A DNA stretch of 64,000 nucleotides from Porphyrobacter sp. ULC335. Lineage in GTDB: Bacteria; Pseudomonadota; Alphaproteobacteria; Sphingomonadales; Sphingomonadaceae. Under the pieces are notes generated by a model. It ran no database searches and was not told the origin of the DNA. It was given only the letters and a program-made list of their open reading frames with translations. Position numbers and translations under genes: made by a program. Below are positions 22,935 to 30,746 of the stretch, piece by piece (position 1 is the first letter of the stretch; each line of letters opens with the position of its first letter). Location: NCBI RefSeq assembly GCF_025917005.1, contig NZ_CP078091.1, positions 372,001-436,000 of the forward strand, written 5' to 3'.

Positions 22935-24271
22935 GCGAGCCCTTCAGGTGGATGATCGACGAAAAGAACGAGGACGGCCCCAAGGTCCAACGCGAACTCA
23001 GCAACAAGCTCAACCAGACCGAAAGGAACGGCTTCAATTACCTGTGGGCATACCGCGCCCGCCCTGAACAACTGCCTCCGCCGGGCAACTGGCGGGTATG
23101 GATGATCATGGCCGGACGCGGGTTCGGCAAGACCCGGTCGGGTGCGGAATGGGTGCATATGATCGCCGACACCAACCCCGATGCGCGTATCGCGCTGGTG
23201 TCGTCCTCGCTGGCAGAAGCCCGCGCGGTGATGGTCGAGGGCGAAAGCGGGCTGATGGCGATCTGCCAGCCGGAACACAGACCGGTCTTCGAGCCTTCGC
23301 TGCACCGCGTCCGCTTCCGCAGCGGTGCGCAGGCACAGCTTTTCTCCGCTGCCGAGCCGGAAGGCCTGCGCGGCCCCCAACACAGCCACGCCTGGTGTGA
23401 CGAGATCGGCAAGTGGCCACTATCACATGATCGCGCCATGCGCTGCTGGGACAATCTGTTGCTTGGCCTCCGGTTAGGCAGTGATACGCGCATCGCCGTC
23501 ACCACCACCCCGCGCGCCATGCCGCTGGTGCAGCGGCTGGTGAAGCAGGCCGCTACCACGGGGGAAGTCGTCATCAGTCGCGGCAGGACAGGCGACAACA
23601 CGGAACACCTCGCGATAGGCTTCATCGAGGCGATCGCCAGCGAGTTCGGCGGCACGCAATTGGCGCGGCAGGAGATTGATGGCGAGCTGCTCGAGGATAT
23701 CGAGGGCGCGCTCTGGACCCGCTCGCTGCTCGAGCAGGCGCGAGAAAGTGGCACAGCGCCGGATGCAGCGCGGGTGGTGGTGGCGGTCGATCCGCCTGCC
23801 AGCGCCAATGGTGACGAATGCGGGATCATCGTCGCCGCGCTGGGGCAGGACGGGATCGCGAGAGTGCTGGCGGATTGCTCGACCTCTGGCGCATCGCCCG
23901 GCGCATGGGCACGGCGCGTGGCCGACGCTGCCCGCGAATGGAACGCCGACCGCGTGGTCGCCGAAGCCAACCAGGGCGGAGACATGGTCGCCAGCGTGCT
24001 GCGCGCCGCCGATCAGGCGCTACCGATCAAGCTGGTGCACGCCAGCCGCGGCAAGATCGCCCGCGCCGAGCCGGTCGCCGCGCTCTACGCCGCTGGCCGG
24101 GTGCGTCATGTCGGGGTGTTCGCACGGCTGGAGGACCAGCTGTGCGGGCTGCTGGTGGGCGGCAGCTACGCCGGGCCGGGACGGAGCCCCGACCGCGCGG
24201 ATGCGCTGGTTTGGGCGTTGAGCGAGTTGATGCTGGGCAGGCAGATGCGGCCAAGCATCACGGCGCTGTGA
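22931..24271 (+). CDS. GTA terminase large subunit (TerL, g2)
   Basis: 446-residue phage/GTA large terminase, the ATP-driven motor that cuts and packages DNA. The ATPase half has Walker A AGRGFGKT (residues 61-68) and Walker B AWCDEIGKW with Asp157/Glu158, then coupling motif VTTTPR. The nuclease half has VVVAVDPPAS, VAEANQGGD and SPDRADALVWAL acidic residues. Both halves look intact. Overlaps g1; a minus-strand gene begins to converge 13 bp after its stop, which is unusual in GTA operons. Confidence 0.93.
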   Translation: MSEPFRWMIDEKNEDGPKVQRELSNKLNQTERNGFNYLWAYRARPEQLPPPGNWRVWMIMAGRGFGKTRSGAEWVHMIADTNPDARIALVSSSLAEARAVMVEGESGLMAICQPEHRPVFEPSLHRVRFRSGAQAQLFSAAEPEGLRGPQHSHAWCDEIGKWPLSHDRAMRCWDNLLLGLRLGSDTRIAVTTTPRAMPLVQRLVKQAATTGEVVISRGRTGDNTEHLAIGFIEAIASEFGGTQLARQEIDGELLEDIEGALWTRSLLEQARESGTAPDAARVVVAVDPPASANGDECGIIVAALGQDGIARVLADCSTSGASPGAWARRVADAAREWNADRVVAEANQGGDMVASVLRAADQALPIKLVHASRGKIARAEPVAALYAAGRVRHVGVFARLEDQLCGLLVGGSYAGPGRSPDRADALVWALSELMLGRQMRPSITAL

Positions 24272-24283
24272 TGGTGCCGATGC

Positions 24284-24805
24284 CTAGCGGACGGTGCAGG
24301 CCTTGACCCACGTGCTTTTGATGCGGGTGGTGATCGCCGTGGTCATTCTGGCGCTGGCCATGTGCATATCGGCTGTGCCGTCGATACCGGTGCCGGTCTT
24401 CGATCCTTTGAACGTCACAGTGAAATCGGACGCTTTGCCGCACTTCGCCGTGATCGCGAAATTGTCGCCCGAAACGGTGCGTTCGGTGATCGTGCATTCG
24501 GCCGCAATGCTCACACCCGGCAGGACAAGATCGCCGTTGGCCGAGAGGCCGTTGCCGAGGCAGTCGGTGGTGTTGAACACACTGCCCTGCACGGCTTTGG
24601 CCCCTGCGATGGCCTCGGCCATGTCGGCATCGTCCGCCATGTCGGGGGTTGGGGTGACGACCATATTCTCGACTGTGAGAACCGTAGCCCACTCGCCCTC
24701 AGCAAGGCCAATCGCCCGGAACAGGTCGAGCTTGTCGTAACCCTCGGCAAGGGCCGGGGCGGCAACACCGGCGATCAGCGCCAGACAAACGAATCCGCGA
24801 TGCAT
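24284..24805 (-). CDS. Secreted DUF3617-like protein, antisense within the GTA cluster
   Basis: 173-residue protein with a signal peptide (MHRGFVCLALIAGVAAPALA, cleavage after ALA). The mature part resembles DUF3617 periplasmic proteins: GEWATVLTVEN, TTDCLGN, ECTITERTVSGDNFAITAKCG and the C-terminal WVKACTVR, with four cysteines that could form two disulphides. Function unknown. It lies between terL and portal on the opposite strand, leaving 12 bp to terL and 73 bp to portal. A second protein of the same general type is at 40950-41369. It is likely to have been inserted into the cluster after assembly of the GTA operon. Confidence 0.7.
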   Translation of the reverse strand: MHRGFVCLALIAGVAAPALAEGYDKLDLFRAIGLAEGEWATVLTVENMVVTPTPDMADDADMAEAIAGAKAVQGSVFNTTDCLGNGLSANGDLVLPGVSIAAECTITERTVSGDNFAITAKCGKASDFTVTFKGSKTGTGIDGTADMHMASARMTTAITTRIKSTWVKACTVR

Positions 24806-24878
24806 GGAGCCTCCCGCGCAGGTTGCCGCAGAAATAAGCGCACCCGCTCGGCCCGTCCAGACAAACAAAGGAAATCCA

Positions 24879-26036
24879 ATGGCCTTCCTCGACAATTTCC
24901 TCTCCGCCTTCAAGGGCGGGGAGCGCACCCGTGTGCCGCTTGCGCATGGCGCCATGCAGGGGTGGCTGCCGGCTTTCGAGACCGGCCCTGCCACGTCCCA
25001 CTACACCTACACCCGCGGCATCACCGAAGGCTTCCTCGCCAATCCCATCGCCCAGCGATCGGTGCGATTGCTGGCCGAGGGGATCGGCCAGGCTCCGCTC
25101 ACTTGCTCCGATCCGCGGCTTGCGGCGCTGGTGACGGCGACCAGCGCGGGGCAATCGCTGATCGAGACCCTCGCCGCCAACCTGCTGCTGCACGGCAATG
25201 GCTATGTGCAGATCCTCAAGGATGCGAGCGGCACGCCGGTCGAGCTGTTCGCGCTGCGGCCTGACAGGGTGCGGGTGGTGCTCGACGGCAATGGCTGGCC
25301 CTGCGGCTATGATTATGGCGTCGCCGGAAACGTCACGCGGCTGCCGGTCGAGGACGAGAACGGCTGGCCGGAAGTGATCGCGATCCGTGCGATGCATCCG
25401 CTCGACGACCATCGCGGGGCGGGCGCGCTCGAAGCGGCGTGGCAGGCGGTGCTGATCCACAATGCCGCCACCCACTGGAACCGCGCGCTGCTCGAGAATG
25501 CGGCGCGGCCCTCGGGCGCGCTGGTTTACGAAACCGGCGACGGGGCAACGCTGGCGCATGAGCAGTTCGAACGGCTGAAGCGCGAGCTCGACATCGCTTT
25601 CTCCGGCGCGGCCAATGCGGGGCGTCCGATGCTGCTCGACGGGGGTCTGAAGTGGCAGAGCATGGCGCTCACCCCTGCCGACATGGACTTCGCGACACTC
25701 AAGAGCGCGGCGGCGCGGGACATCGCGATGGCGTTTGGCGTCCCGCCAATGCTGCTCGGCCTGCCGGGCGACAATACCTACGCCAATTACCGCGAGGCGA
25801 GCCGCGCATTGTGGCGGCTCACCCTTCTGCCGCTTGCCGAGAAATTGTTCGCAGCGCTCCGCGAAGGGCTCGCCCCGTGGTTCCCTGACACGACGTTGGG
25901 GATCGATCTCGACCGCGTGCCCGCCCTGTCCGAAGACCGCGAGCGGCTGTGGTCGCAGGTCTCCGACGCCGATTTCCTGAGCCGCGCTGAAAAGCGCCAG
26001 ATGCTGGGCCTGAGCCCCGAGGAGACTGCCCCATGA
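24879..26036 (+). CDS. GTA portal protein (g3)
   Basis: 385-residue HK97-type portal protein forming the dodecameric DNA gate at the capsid vertex. Family segments: AQRSVRLLAEGIGQAPLTC, LLLHGNGYVQIL, LENAARPSGALVYETG, FGVPPMLLGLPGDNTYANYREASRALWR. ATG at 24879 after a good AAAGGAAA site; the frame stays open upstream over the antisense gene's start but without similarity. The stop overlaps the next gene by 4 bp. Slightly shorter than phage portals, as in RcGTA. Confidence 0.93.
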   Translation: MAFLDNFLSAFKGGERTRVPLAHGAMQGWLPAFETGPATSHYTYTRGITEGFLANPIAQRSVRLLAEGIGQAPLTCSDPRLAALVTATSAGQSLIETLAANLLLHGNGYVQILKDASGTPVELFALRPDRVRVVLDGNGWPCGYDYGVAGNVTRLPVEDENGWPEVIAIRAMHPLDDHRGAGALEAAWQAVLIHNAATHWNRALLENAARPSGALVYETGDGATLAHEQFERLKRELDIAFSGAANAGRPMLLDGGLKWQSMALTPADMDFATLKSAAARDIAMAFGVPPMLLGLPGDNTYANYREASRALWRLTLLPLAEKLFAALREGLAPWFPDTTLGIDLDRVPALSEDRERLWSQVSDADFLSRAEKRQMLGLSPEETAP

Positions 26037-26338
26037 GCCGCGAAGACATTCTCGCCAGCCTGATGGCCCAAGCGCGCGACGAGGGGGCCGAACTGGTGTC
26101 CTTGCGCGCGATTGTCGAGGAGGCGAGCGCGCTGGCCGCCGATCGCGTGCTCGAAAGGCTCGGGCTTGGCGATTCAGGGGCTGAGAGCGATCTGGTCGAA
26201 CTGCGCGAACTGCTGCGGGCGTGGCGTGACGCGAAGACGAGCGCGTGGAAGGCCTTCATCGAATGGCTGATCCGCGGCGCGCTGGCGCTGCTGCTCATCG
26301 GCATCGCGGTGCGGTTCGGCGCGTGGGACCGGCTGTGA
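26033..26338 (+). CDS. Small membrane-segment protein in GTA cluster (g3.5 position, DUF6127-like)
   Basis: 101-residue protein: charged helical N-terminus (VELRELLRAWRDAKTSAWKAF) and one C-terminal transmembrane segment (IEWLIRGALALLLIGIAVRF). Occupies the g3.5 position between portal and protease in alphaproteobacterial GTAs. Function unknown; it might localise procapsid assembly to the membrane. Overlaps portal and protease genes by 4 bp each. Confidence 0.75.
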   Translation: MSREDILASLMAQARDEGAELVSLRAIVEEASALAADRVLERLGLGDSGAESDLVELRELLRAWRDAKTSAWKAFIEWLIRGALALLLIGIAVRFGAWDRL

Positions 26339-26745
26339 CGCGTTCCGCCTCAGCCACCCGCTTTGCCGGCTATGCCGCGCTGTTCGACATTGCCGATGCG
26401 GCGCGCGACACGATCCGGCGCGGGGCATTTGCCCGAACGCTGGCGGCGCGCAGTGCGCCGCTGCCGCTCTACTGGCAGCACCGCCCCGACCAGCCGATCG
26501 GCGTGATCGAGCAGGTGTCCGAAGATGCACGCGGGCTGCGCGTCATCGCCCGGATCGACCGTCCCGACAGCCGCGCGGCGCACCTGCTCGCTGAAGGCAA
26601 GGTCAACGGTCTCAGCTTCGGCTTCCGCACCCGCGCCGCCCGCCAGTCCGATGCGGGCCGCGAGCTGCTTGACGTCGAACTCTTCGAAGTGAGCCTCGTC
26701 ACGCATCCGCTGCATCCGCTTGCCCGGGTCCATCTGGTCACCTGA
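26335..26745 (+). CDS. GTA prohead protease (HK97 family, g4)
   Basis: 136-residue HK97-type serine maturation protease. RFAGYAALFDIADAARDTIRRGAF is the family start; catalytic His lies in YWQHRPDQPIG, and the catalytic Ser in GLSFGFRTR; the family LFEVSLVTHPLHP end is present. It cleaves the scaffold-like N-terminus of the capsid protein. GTG start overlapping the previous stop (GTGA). Compact relative to phage homologues but complete. Confidence 0.92.
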   Translation: MTRSASATRFAGYAALFDIADAARDTIRRGAFARTLAARSAPLPLYWQHRPDQPIGVIEQVSEDARGLRVIARIDRPDSRAAHLLAEGKVNGLSFGFRTRAARQSDAGRELLDVELFEVSLVTHPLHPLARVHLVT

Positions 26746-26824
26746 CCTGACCCGCCCCACCCGCTCTCCCACCGGCTGCCTCAAGGGCGGCCTTTTTTCT
26801 GCCCAACCGAAAGGCCTCTGCCCC

Positions 26825-27985
26825 ATGGACAATATTGCCACTGCCCCCGCCGCCCCCGCCGTCGACCCGCTGGATGCCAGCTTCGACATAATCGCCCGCC
26901 AGGATCAGGCCGATGCCGACATTGCCGCGCTGCGCGGCGATGTGGACGAAGTGAAGTCGCGGCTCGACAAGGTCGCCCGTGCCGCCAGCCGCCCGGCTAT
27001 GGGCGGAGCGGCAGCAACCGGCGATGCGCCCGAGATCAAGAGCTTCATCGACGGCTACCTGCGCCGCGGCCGGGAGACCGAGCTCAAGTCGATCACCGGC
27101 ACCACGCCCGGCGACGGCGGCTTTGCCGTGCCGCGCCAGATCGACGCCGCGATCAACGCGCAGCTCGTCGACATCAGCCCGATCCGCGCGATTGCCCAGG
27201 TCGTGCAGACCGGCACCGCCGGCTATCGCAAGCTGGTGGCCACGGGCGGCATTGCCTCCGGCTGGGTCAGCGAGACCGCATCGCGCCCCGAAACCGCGAC
27301 GCCGCAGTTCGCCGAAATCGCCCCGCCCTCGGGCGATCTCTTCGCCAATCCCGCAGCAAGCCAGACGATGCTGGACGATGCCGCCTTCGACATCGAATCC
27401 TGGCTCGCCAGCGAGATTGCGCTGGAATTCGCCCGGGCCGAGGGCATGGCCTTCGTGCGCGGTACCGGGGTCAACCAGCCCGAAGGCTTCCTGACCGGGG
27501 CCAAAGCGACTGCCGAGGATGGTGTCCGGGCCTTCGGGACATTGCAATATATCGGATCAGGCAACGCCACCGGCCTGGGCTCGGCGCTCGACACCAGGCT
27601 GATCGACCTCATCCATTCGCTGCGTTCTGGCCACCGCCAGGGCGCGGTGTTCGTGATGAATGCGACGACGCTGGCAAGCGTGCGCAAGCTCAAGACTGCC
27701 GATGGTGCCTTCGTGTGGCAGCCGGGCCTGGTTGAAGGCCAGCCCGACCGCCTGCTCGGCTACCCGGTGATCGAGGCCGAGGACATGCCCGATGTCGCAG
27801 GCGGCACCTTCCCGATCGCTTTCGGCAACTTCCGCCACGGCTATCTTATCGCCGAACGCAGCGCGACCCGGGTGCTGCGCGATCCCTTCACCAACAAGCC
27901 CTTCGTCCACTTCTACGCGACCAAGCGGATTGGCGGGAAGGTGCTGGATTCGAACGCGATCAAGCTGCTGAAGATCGAGGCCTAG
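26825..27985 (+). CDS. GTA major capsid protein (HK97 fold, g5)
   Basis: 386-residue HK97-fold major capsid protein. Residues 1-75 form an Ala-rich/coiled-coil delta domain (IARQDQADADIAALRGDVDEVKSRL) likely removed by the g4 protease. The mature core begins near EIKSFIDGYLRRG and shows TTPGDGGFAVPRQIDAAI, GWVSETASRPETATP and FVHFYATKRIGGKV. ATG at 26825; 79 bp separate it from the protease, including a 7-bp inverted repeat (GGCCTTT/AAAGGCC). A strong perfect hairpin follows (28055-28086). Confidence 0.95.
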   Translation: MDNIATAPAAPAVDPLDASFDIIARQDQADADIAALRGDVDEVKSRLDKVARAASRPAMGGAAATGDAPEIKSFIDGYLRRGRETELKSITGTTPGDGGFAVPRQIDAAINAQLVDISPIRAIAQVVQTGTAGYRKLVATGGIASGWVSETASRPETATPQFAEIAPPSGDLFANPAASQTMLDDAAFDIESWLASEIALEFARAEGMAFVRGTGVNQPEGFLTGAKATAEDGVRAFGTLQYIGSGNATGLGSALDTRLIDLIHSLRSGHRQGAVFVMNATTLASVRKLKTADGAFVWQPGLVEGQPDRLLGYPVIEAEDMPDVAGGTFPIAFGNFRHGYLIAERSATRVLRDPFTNKPFVHFYATKRIGGKVLDSNAIKLLKIEA

Positions 27986-28054
27986 GCCGCCCCGCCAGGT
28001 CTTGACCCCCGGCTGGTGCGCGTGTCCCCCTTCGCCCCCACCCGCCGGGTTCTC

Positions 28055-28086
28055 GCGCCCGCATCGCCTCAGCGCGATGCGGGCGC
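28055..28086 (+). terminator. Perfect 13-bp hairpin after the capsid gene
   Basis: GCGCCCGCATCGC (28055-28067) pairs perfectly with GCGATGCGGGCGC (28074-28086) around a 6-nt loop. No T-run follows, so it may be an attenuator or an mRNA-stabilising stem setting capsid expression above that of the downstream head-tail genes. It is in the only large gap (134 bp) of the GTA structural block. Confidence 0.5.
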
Positions 28087-28119
28087 ACTTGTTCTGATCA
28101 TATTCTTGGAGAAACCGCG

Positions 28120-28665
28120 ATGCAGCGGATAATCGTGCAGCCCCCGGTGCCGGGCGACGCTCCGCTGGCGGAGCTCAAGCACTGGCTCGGGATCAGTCGT
28201 CCCAACGAGGACGAAGCGCTTGGCCAGCTCCTCGATGCCAGCCTGACCATCTGCGAAGCCTTCACCGGCAAGACGCCCCTGCGCCAGACGGTCGAGGAGA
28301 TCATGCCGCTTGCCAGCGGCTGGCAGGAGCTGGTGTCGCGCCCCGTTCGGGAGATTGTCGCTGCGGCGGTGATCGCCAATGATGGCACGCGCACCGCCAT
28401 CACCGCGTTGCCGGACGCAATCGAATGGCGCATTTCCGGTAGCGCCTGCGTGCGACTGCTGCGCCCGGTCGAAGGGCAGGGCCTGGCCCTGCAACTGACG
28501 GTCGGGATCGCACCGGACTGGGCGAGCCTGCCGGCTCCGCTGCGCCACGGGATCATCCGCCTCGCCGCACACCACTTCCGCGACCGCGACGGCAAGGCCA
28601 GCGCTGTGCCGCCCGCCAGTGTCACTGCCTTGTGGCGGCCGTGGCGCGATGTGCGGCTCGGATGA
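28120..28665 (+). CDS. GTA head-tail connector / adaptor (g6)
   Basis: 181-residue protein of the phage gp6/gp15-like head-tail connector type, forming the ring beneath the portal. Recognised by the N-terminal APLAELKHWLGISRPNEDEALGQLLDASLTICEAFTG block, typical of the alphaproteobacterial GTA adaptor, and the C-terminal LRHGIIRLAAHHFRDRDGKA. Starts 34 bp after the hairpin. Overlaps the next small gene (ATGA). Confidence 0.85.
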   Translation: MQRIIVQPPVPGDAPLAELKHWLGISRPNEDEALGQLLDASLTICEAFTGKTPLRQTVEEIMPLASGWQELVSRPVREIVAAAVIANDGTRTAITALPDAIEWRISGSACVRLLRPVEGQGLALQLTVGIAPDWASLPAPLRHGIIRLAAHHFRDRDGKASAVPPASVTALWRPWRDVRLG

Positions 28666-28841
28666 TCCGGGTCACCGCGCGCGCGAGCGAACTGGTGCAG
28701 CGCCTGCGCAAACGTGCCGCGCGAATTGCTGCCGGACACGCAGCCGGGCAGCGCAAGCGCGCCGTCAGCCGCCGCGCGGACTGGCATTCGGCCAGCGCCC
28801 TCTGGCCCGATCTGTTTGGAGACCGCCGCGATGGAAAATGA
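28662..28841 (+). CDS. Small arginine-rich protein in g7 position
   Basis: 59-residue highly basic protein (VQRLRKRAARIAAG, QRKRAVSRRADWH) ending SALWPDLFGDRRDGK. It starts on an ATGA overlap with g6 and overlaps the next gene by 11 bp, both typical of translated genes in this cluster. RcGTA has a roughly 110-residue head-tail stopper (g7) here; this is about half that size and without obvious similarity to me. It could be a reduced stopper, or a DNA-binding accessory. Confidence 0.6.
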   Translation: MIRVTARASELVQRLRKRAARIAAGHAAGQRKRAVSRRADWHSASALWPDLFGDRRDGK

Positions 28842-29220
28842 CCTGCGCGCCGCGCTGATCGCTTGGCTGCTGGCCGATCCGGCGCTTGGGGCGATCAATG
28901 CGATCGAGGAAGAGGCCCCGCTCAGCGCCACACCTCCGTGGCTCGGCATTGCGGCCAGCGCCTCGATCGACTGGGGCACCAAGGACCGGCCAGGCCGCGA
29001 AATGCGCATCGCGCTCGAGCTGGAAAGCCGCACCGACCAGACCGCCGCCGATGCCTCACTGCTGACTGCAATCGAGCGCCGCGTGCTCGATCTGCCACCG
29101 TTCCAGCCGGGCTTCGAAATCGCATCGATCCGATTCCTGCGCTCCCGCAGCGAAGCCCGCGCCGACAACCTGCGGGGCGCGCTGCTCGAATACCGCTTCC
29201 GCATTCTCGAACCGAATTAG
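28831..29220 (+). CDS. GTA tail terminator, DUF3168 (g8)
   Basis: 129-residue DUF3168 protein, capping the tail tube at the head end. Characteristic LRAALIAWLLADPALGA, then PPWLGIAASASIDWGTKDRPGREMRIALEL, and a conserved end LLEYRFRILEPN. ATG at 28831 overlaps the small gene. 12 bp before the tail tube gene. Confidence 0.88.
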   Translation: MENDLRAALIAWLLADPALGAINAIEEEAPLSATPPWLGIAASASIDWGTKDRPGREMRIALELESRTDQTAADASLLTAIERRVLDLPPFQPGFEIASIRFLRSRSEARADNLRGALLEYRFRILEPN

Positions 29221-29232
29221 GAGTAAGCCCCC

Positions 29233-29640
29233 ATGCCCGCACAATCCGGCGCCGCCTTCCTGCTCAAGATCACCGACGGCGCAACGCCGCCGGTATACCG
29301 CACCATCGCTGGTCTCAGGACGACACAGATGTCGATCAACGGCGACACGGTGGTCGTCACGCACAAGCAATCGGGGGGATGGCGCGACCTGCTTTCGGGT
29401 GCAGGCACCCGTTCGGTTTCGGTCAGCGCGGCGGGGATCTTCCTCGGCAGCGCGGCCGAGAATGCCGTGCGCGGCCATGCGCTGGCCGGTACGCTCGACG
29501 ATTACGAACTGTCCTTCGAAGACGGCGCAAAGCTGCGCGGCAGGTTCCTTGTTCAGCGGCTCGACTACGCCGGCGATTTCAACGGAGAGCGCAGCTACAC
29601 CCTCCAGCTGGAAAGCTCCGGAGCGGTGGTGGCGGCATGA
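29233..29640 (+). CDS. GTA major tail (tube) protein, TP901-1 type (g9)
   Basis: 135-residue TP901-1-type major tail protein whose hexamers stack into the tail tube. GAAFLLKITDG, YRTIAGLRTTQMSINGDTVVVTHKQSGGWRDLLSGAG (the classical family block) and YTLQLESSG end. Good GGAG site upstream. Overlaps g10 by 4 bp. Confidence 0.92.
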   Translation: MPAQSGAAFLLKITDGATPPVYRTIAGLRTTQMSINGDTVVVTHKQSGGWRDLLSGAGTRSVSVSAAGIFLGSAAENAVRGHALAGTLDDYELSFEDGAKLRGRFLVQRLDYAGDFNGERSYTLQLESSGAVVAA

Positions 29641-29951
29641 CCGCCGCCGCCAATCCCCTGCGCGGCGAGAGCGCCTTGACCGTCAATGGTGTCAGCTATG
29701 TGCTGCGCCCGAGCTTCGAGAGCCTTGTACTGGCCGAGGCCGAGCTTGGCTCGCTGTTCGCGCTGGTGGAGCGTGCCGCTGGCGGCGCGCTGACGCTGAC
29801 GGAGATGACCGCCCTGCTGTGGCACTGCCTCCCCGGTGAAAGCCGCCCCGAACGTGTCGCGGTAGGCCAGGCGGTGCTGGCGATGGGGTTGGTCGGTGCC
29901 ACCGGGCCGGTGCGTGCCGTGCTCGCGCAGGTGCTTCAGGGCGAGGCATGA
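29637..29951 (+). CDS. GTA tail assembly protein (g10)
   Basis: 104-residue GTA-family protein of the tail chaperone group: NPLRGESALTVNGVSYVLRPSFESLVLAEAELGSLF is the signature. With the next gene it forms the pair that coats the tape measure during tail assembly. ATGA overlaps on both sides. A longer upstream frame exists in shadow of g8-g9 and is not used. Confidence 0.88.
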   Translation: MTAAANPLRGESALTVNGVSYVLRPSFESLVLAEAELGSLFALVERAAGGALTLTEMTALLWHCLPGESRPERVAVGQAVLAMGLVGATGPVRAVLAQVLQGEA

Positions 29952-30148
29952 CCGCCACTTTCGCGGACGCTGCAAGCCGCTGGTGCGGCCTGGCCGCGCG
30001 TCTGCTCGGCTGGCGCCCTGCCGAGTTCTGGAGCGCCACGCCTGCCGAACTGGCGATGGCGCTATCGGCCGCAGACGATCTTGCCGCCCTTCCCCCGCCG
30101 ACCCGCGAGACAATCGCCCGCATGATGGAGCGTGACGCCGATGAATGA
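29948..30148 (+). CDS. GTA tail assembly chaperone (g10.1)
   Basis: 66-residue tail chaperone-like protein (WCGLAARLLGWRPAEFWSATPAELAMAL is the typical core). Starts on the g10 stop. The expected frameshift of phage chaperones is not needed because g10 and g10.1 are separate genes. Overlaps the tape measure start by 8 bp. Confidence 0.82.
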   Translation: MTATFADAASRWCGLAARLLGWRPAEFWSATPAELAMALSAADDLAALPPPTRETIARMMERDADE

Positions 30149-30731
30149 CAATTTCGAGGAACTGGTGATCGATGTGCGCGCCCGAACCGATGGCTTTGCC
30201 AGCGATGTCGAAGCGATGCGTCGCTCGCTCGACACGTCGTTGATCGACGGGTTCGGGCGGGCGGGCAATGTGCTCGAAAACGGCCTGCTCGGAGCGCTGC
30301 GGCGCGGAAGTCTCGGCTTTGACGACCTGAAACGGGTCGCCTTCAGCGCGCTCTCCGAGATCGCAGGCTATGCGCTGCAATCGGGGATCGGCAGCCTGTT
30401 CGGCGGCGGCGGAATGGGCGGCGGTGGGGGAGGCGGCGGCGGGCTCGGCGGTCTGATCAGCCAGTCGCTCGGCGCGTTGTTCGGACTGCCGGGACGCGCC
30501 ACGGGCGGTCCGGTTGCGCCGGGGCGTGCCTACCTCGTTGGAGAGCGCGGGCCAGAGGTTTTCGTGCCGACCGCCGCCGGGCGGGTCGAAACCGGCCAAG
30601 CCGCAACGGGCCGCGATGTGCGCGTTGCGATCCAGGTCGCGGTGCCGCGCGAGCAGGCCGCGCCCACCGCGATGCAGCGCTCGTCCCGCCAGATCGCCAG
30701 CGCCGTACGCCGCGCTTTGCAACAGGCCTGA
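30141..30731 (+). CDS. GTA tail tape measure protein (g11)
   Basis: 196-residue short tape measure protein. N-terminal NDNFEELVIDVRARTDGFASDVEAMRRSL helix, central hydrophobic SEIAGYALQSGIGSLF, a run of about 15 glycines, and a C-terminal ATGGPVAPGRAYLVGERGPEVFVP block that is a hallmark of tape measures. Its small size predicts a short tail, as in RcGTA. ATG at 30141 preferred over GTG at 30132. Confidence 0.88.
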   Translation: MNDNFEELVIDVRARTDGFASDVEAMRRSLDTSLIDGFGRAGNVLENGLLGALRRGSLGFDDLKRVAFSALSEIAGYALQSGIGSLFGGGGMGGGGGGGGGLGGLISQSLGALFGLPGRATGGPVAPGRAYLVGERGPEVFVPTAAGRVETGQAATGRDVRVAIQVAVPREQAAPTAMQRSSRQIASAVRRALQQA

Positions 30732-30746
30732 GCAAGGGAGCTCCCG

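Noticed and set aside
24879..24930. Start of the portal gene at an earlier in-frame ATG (24804)
   Set aside because: The upstream codons overlap the antisense gene and have no portal similarity; a good ribosome site precedes 24879.
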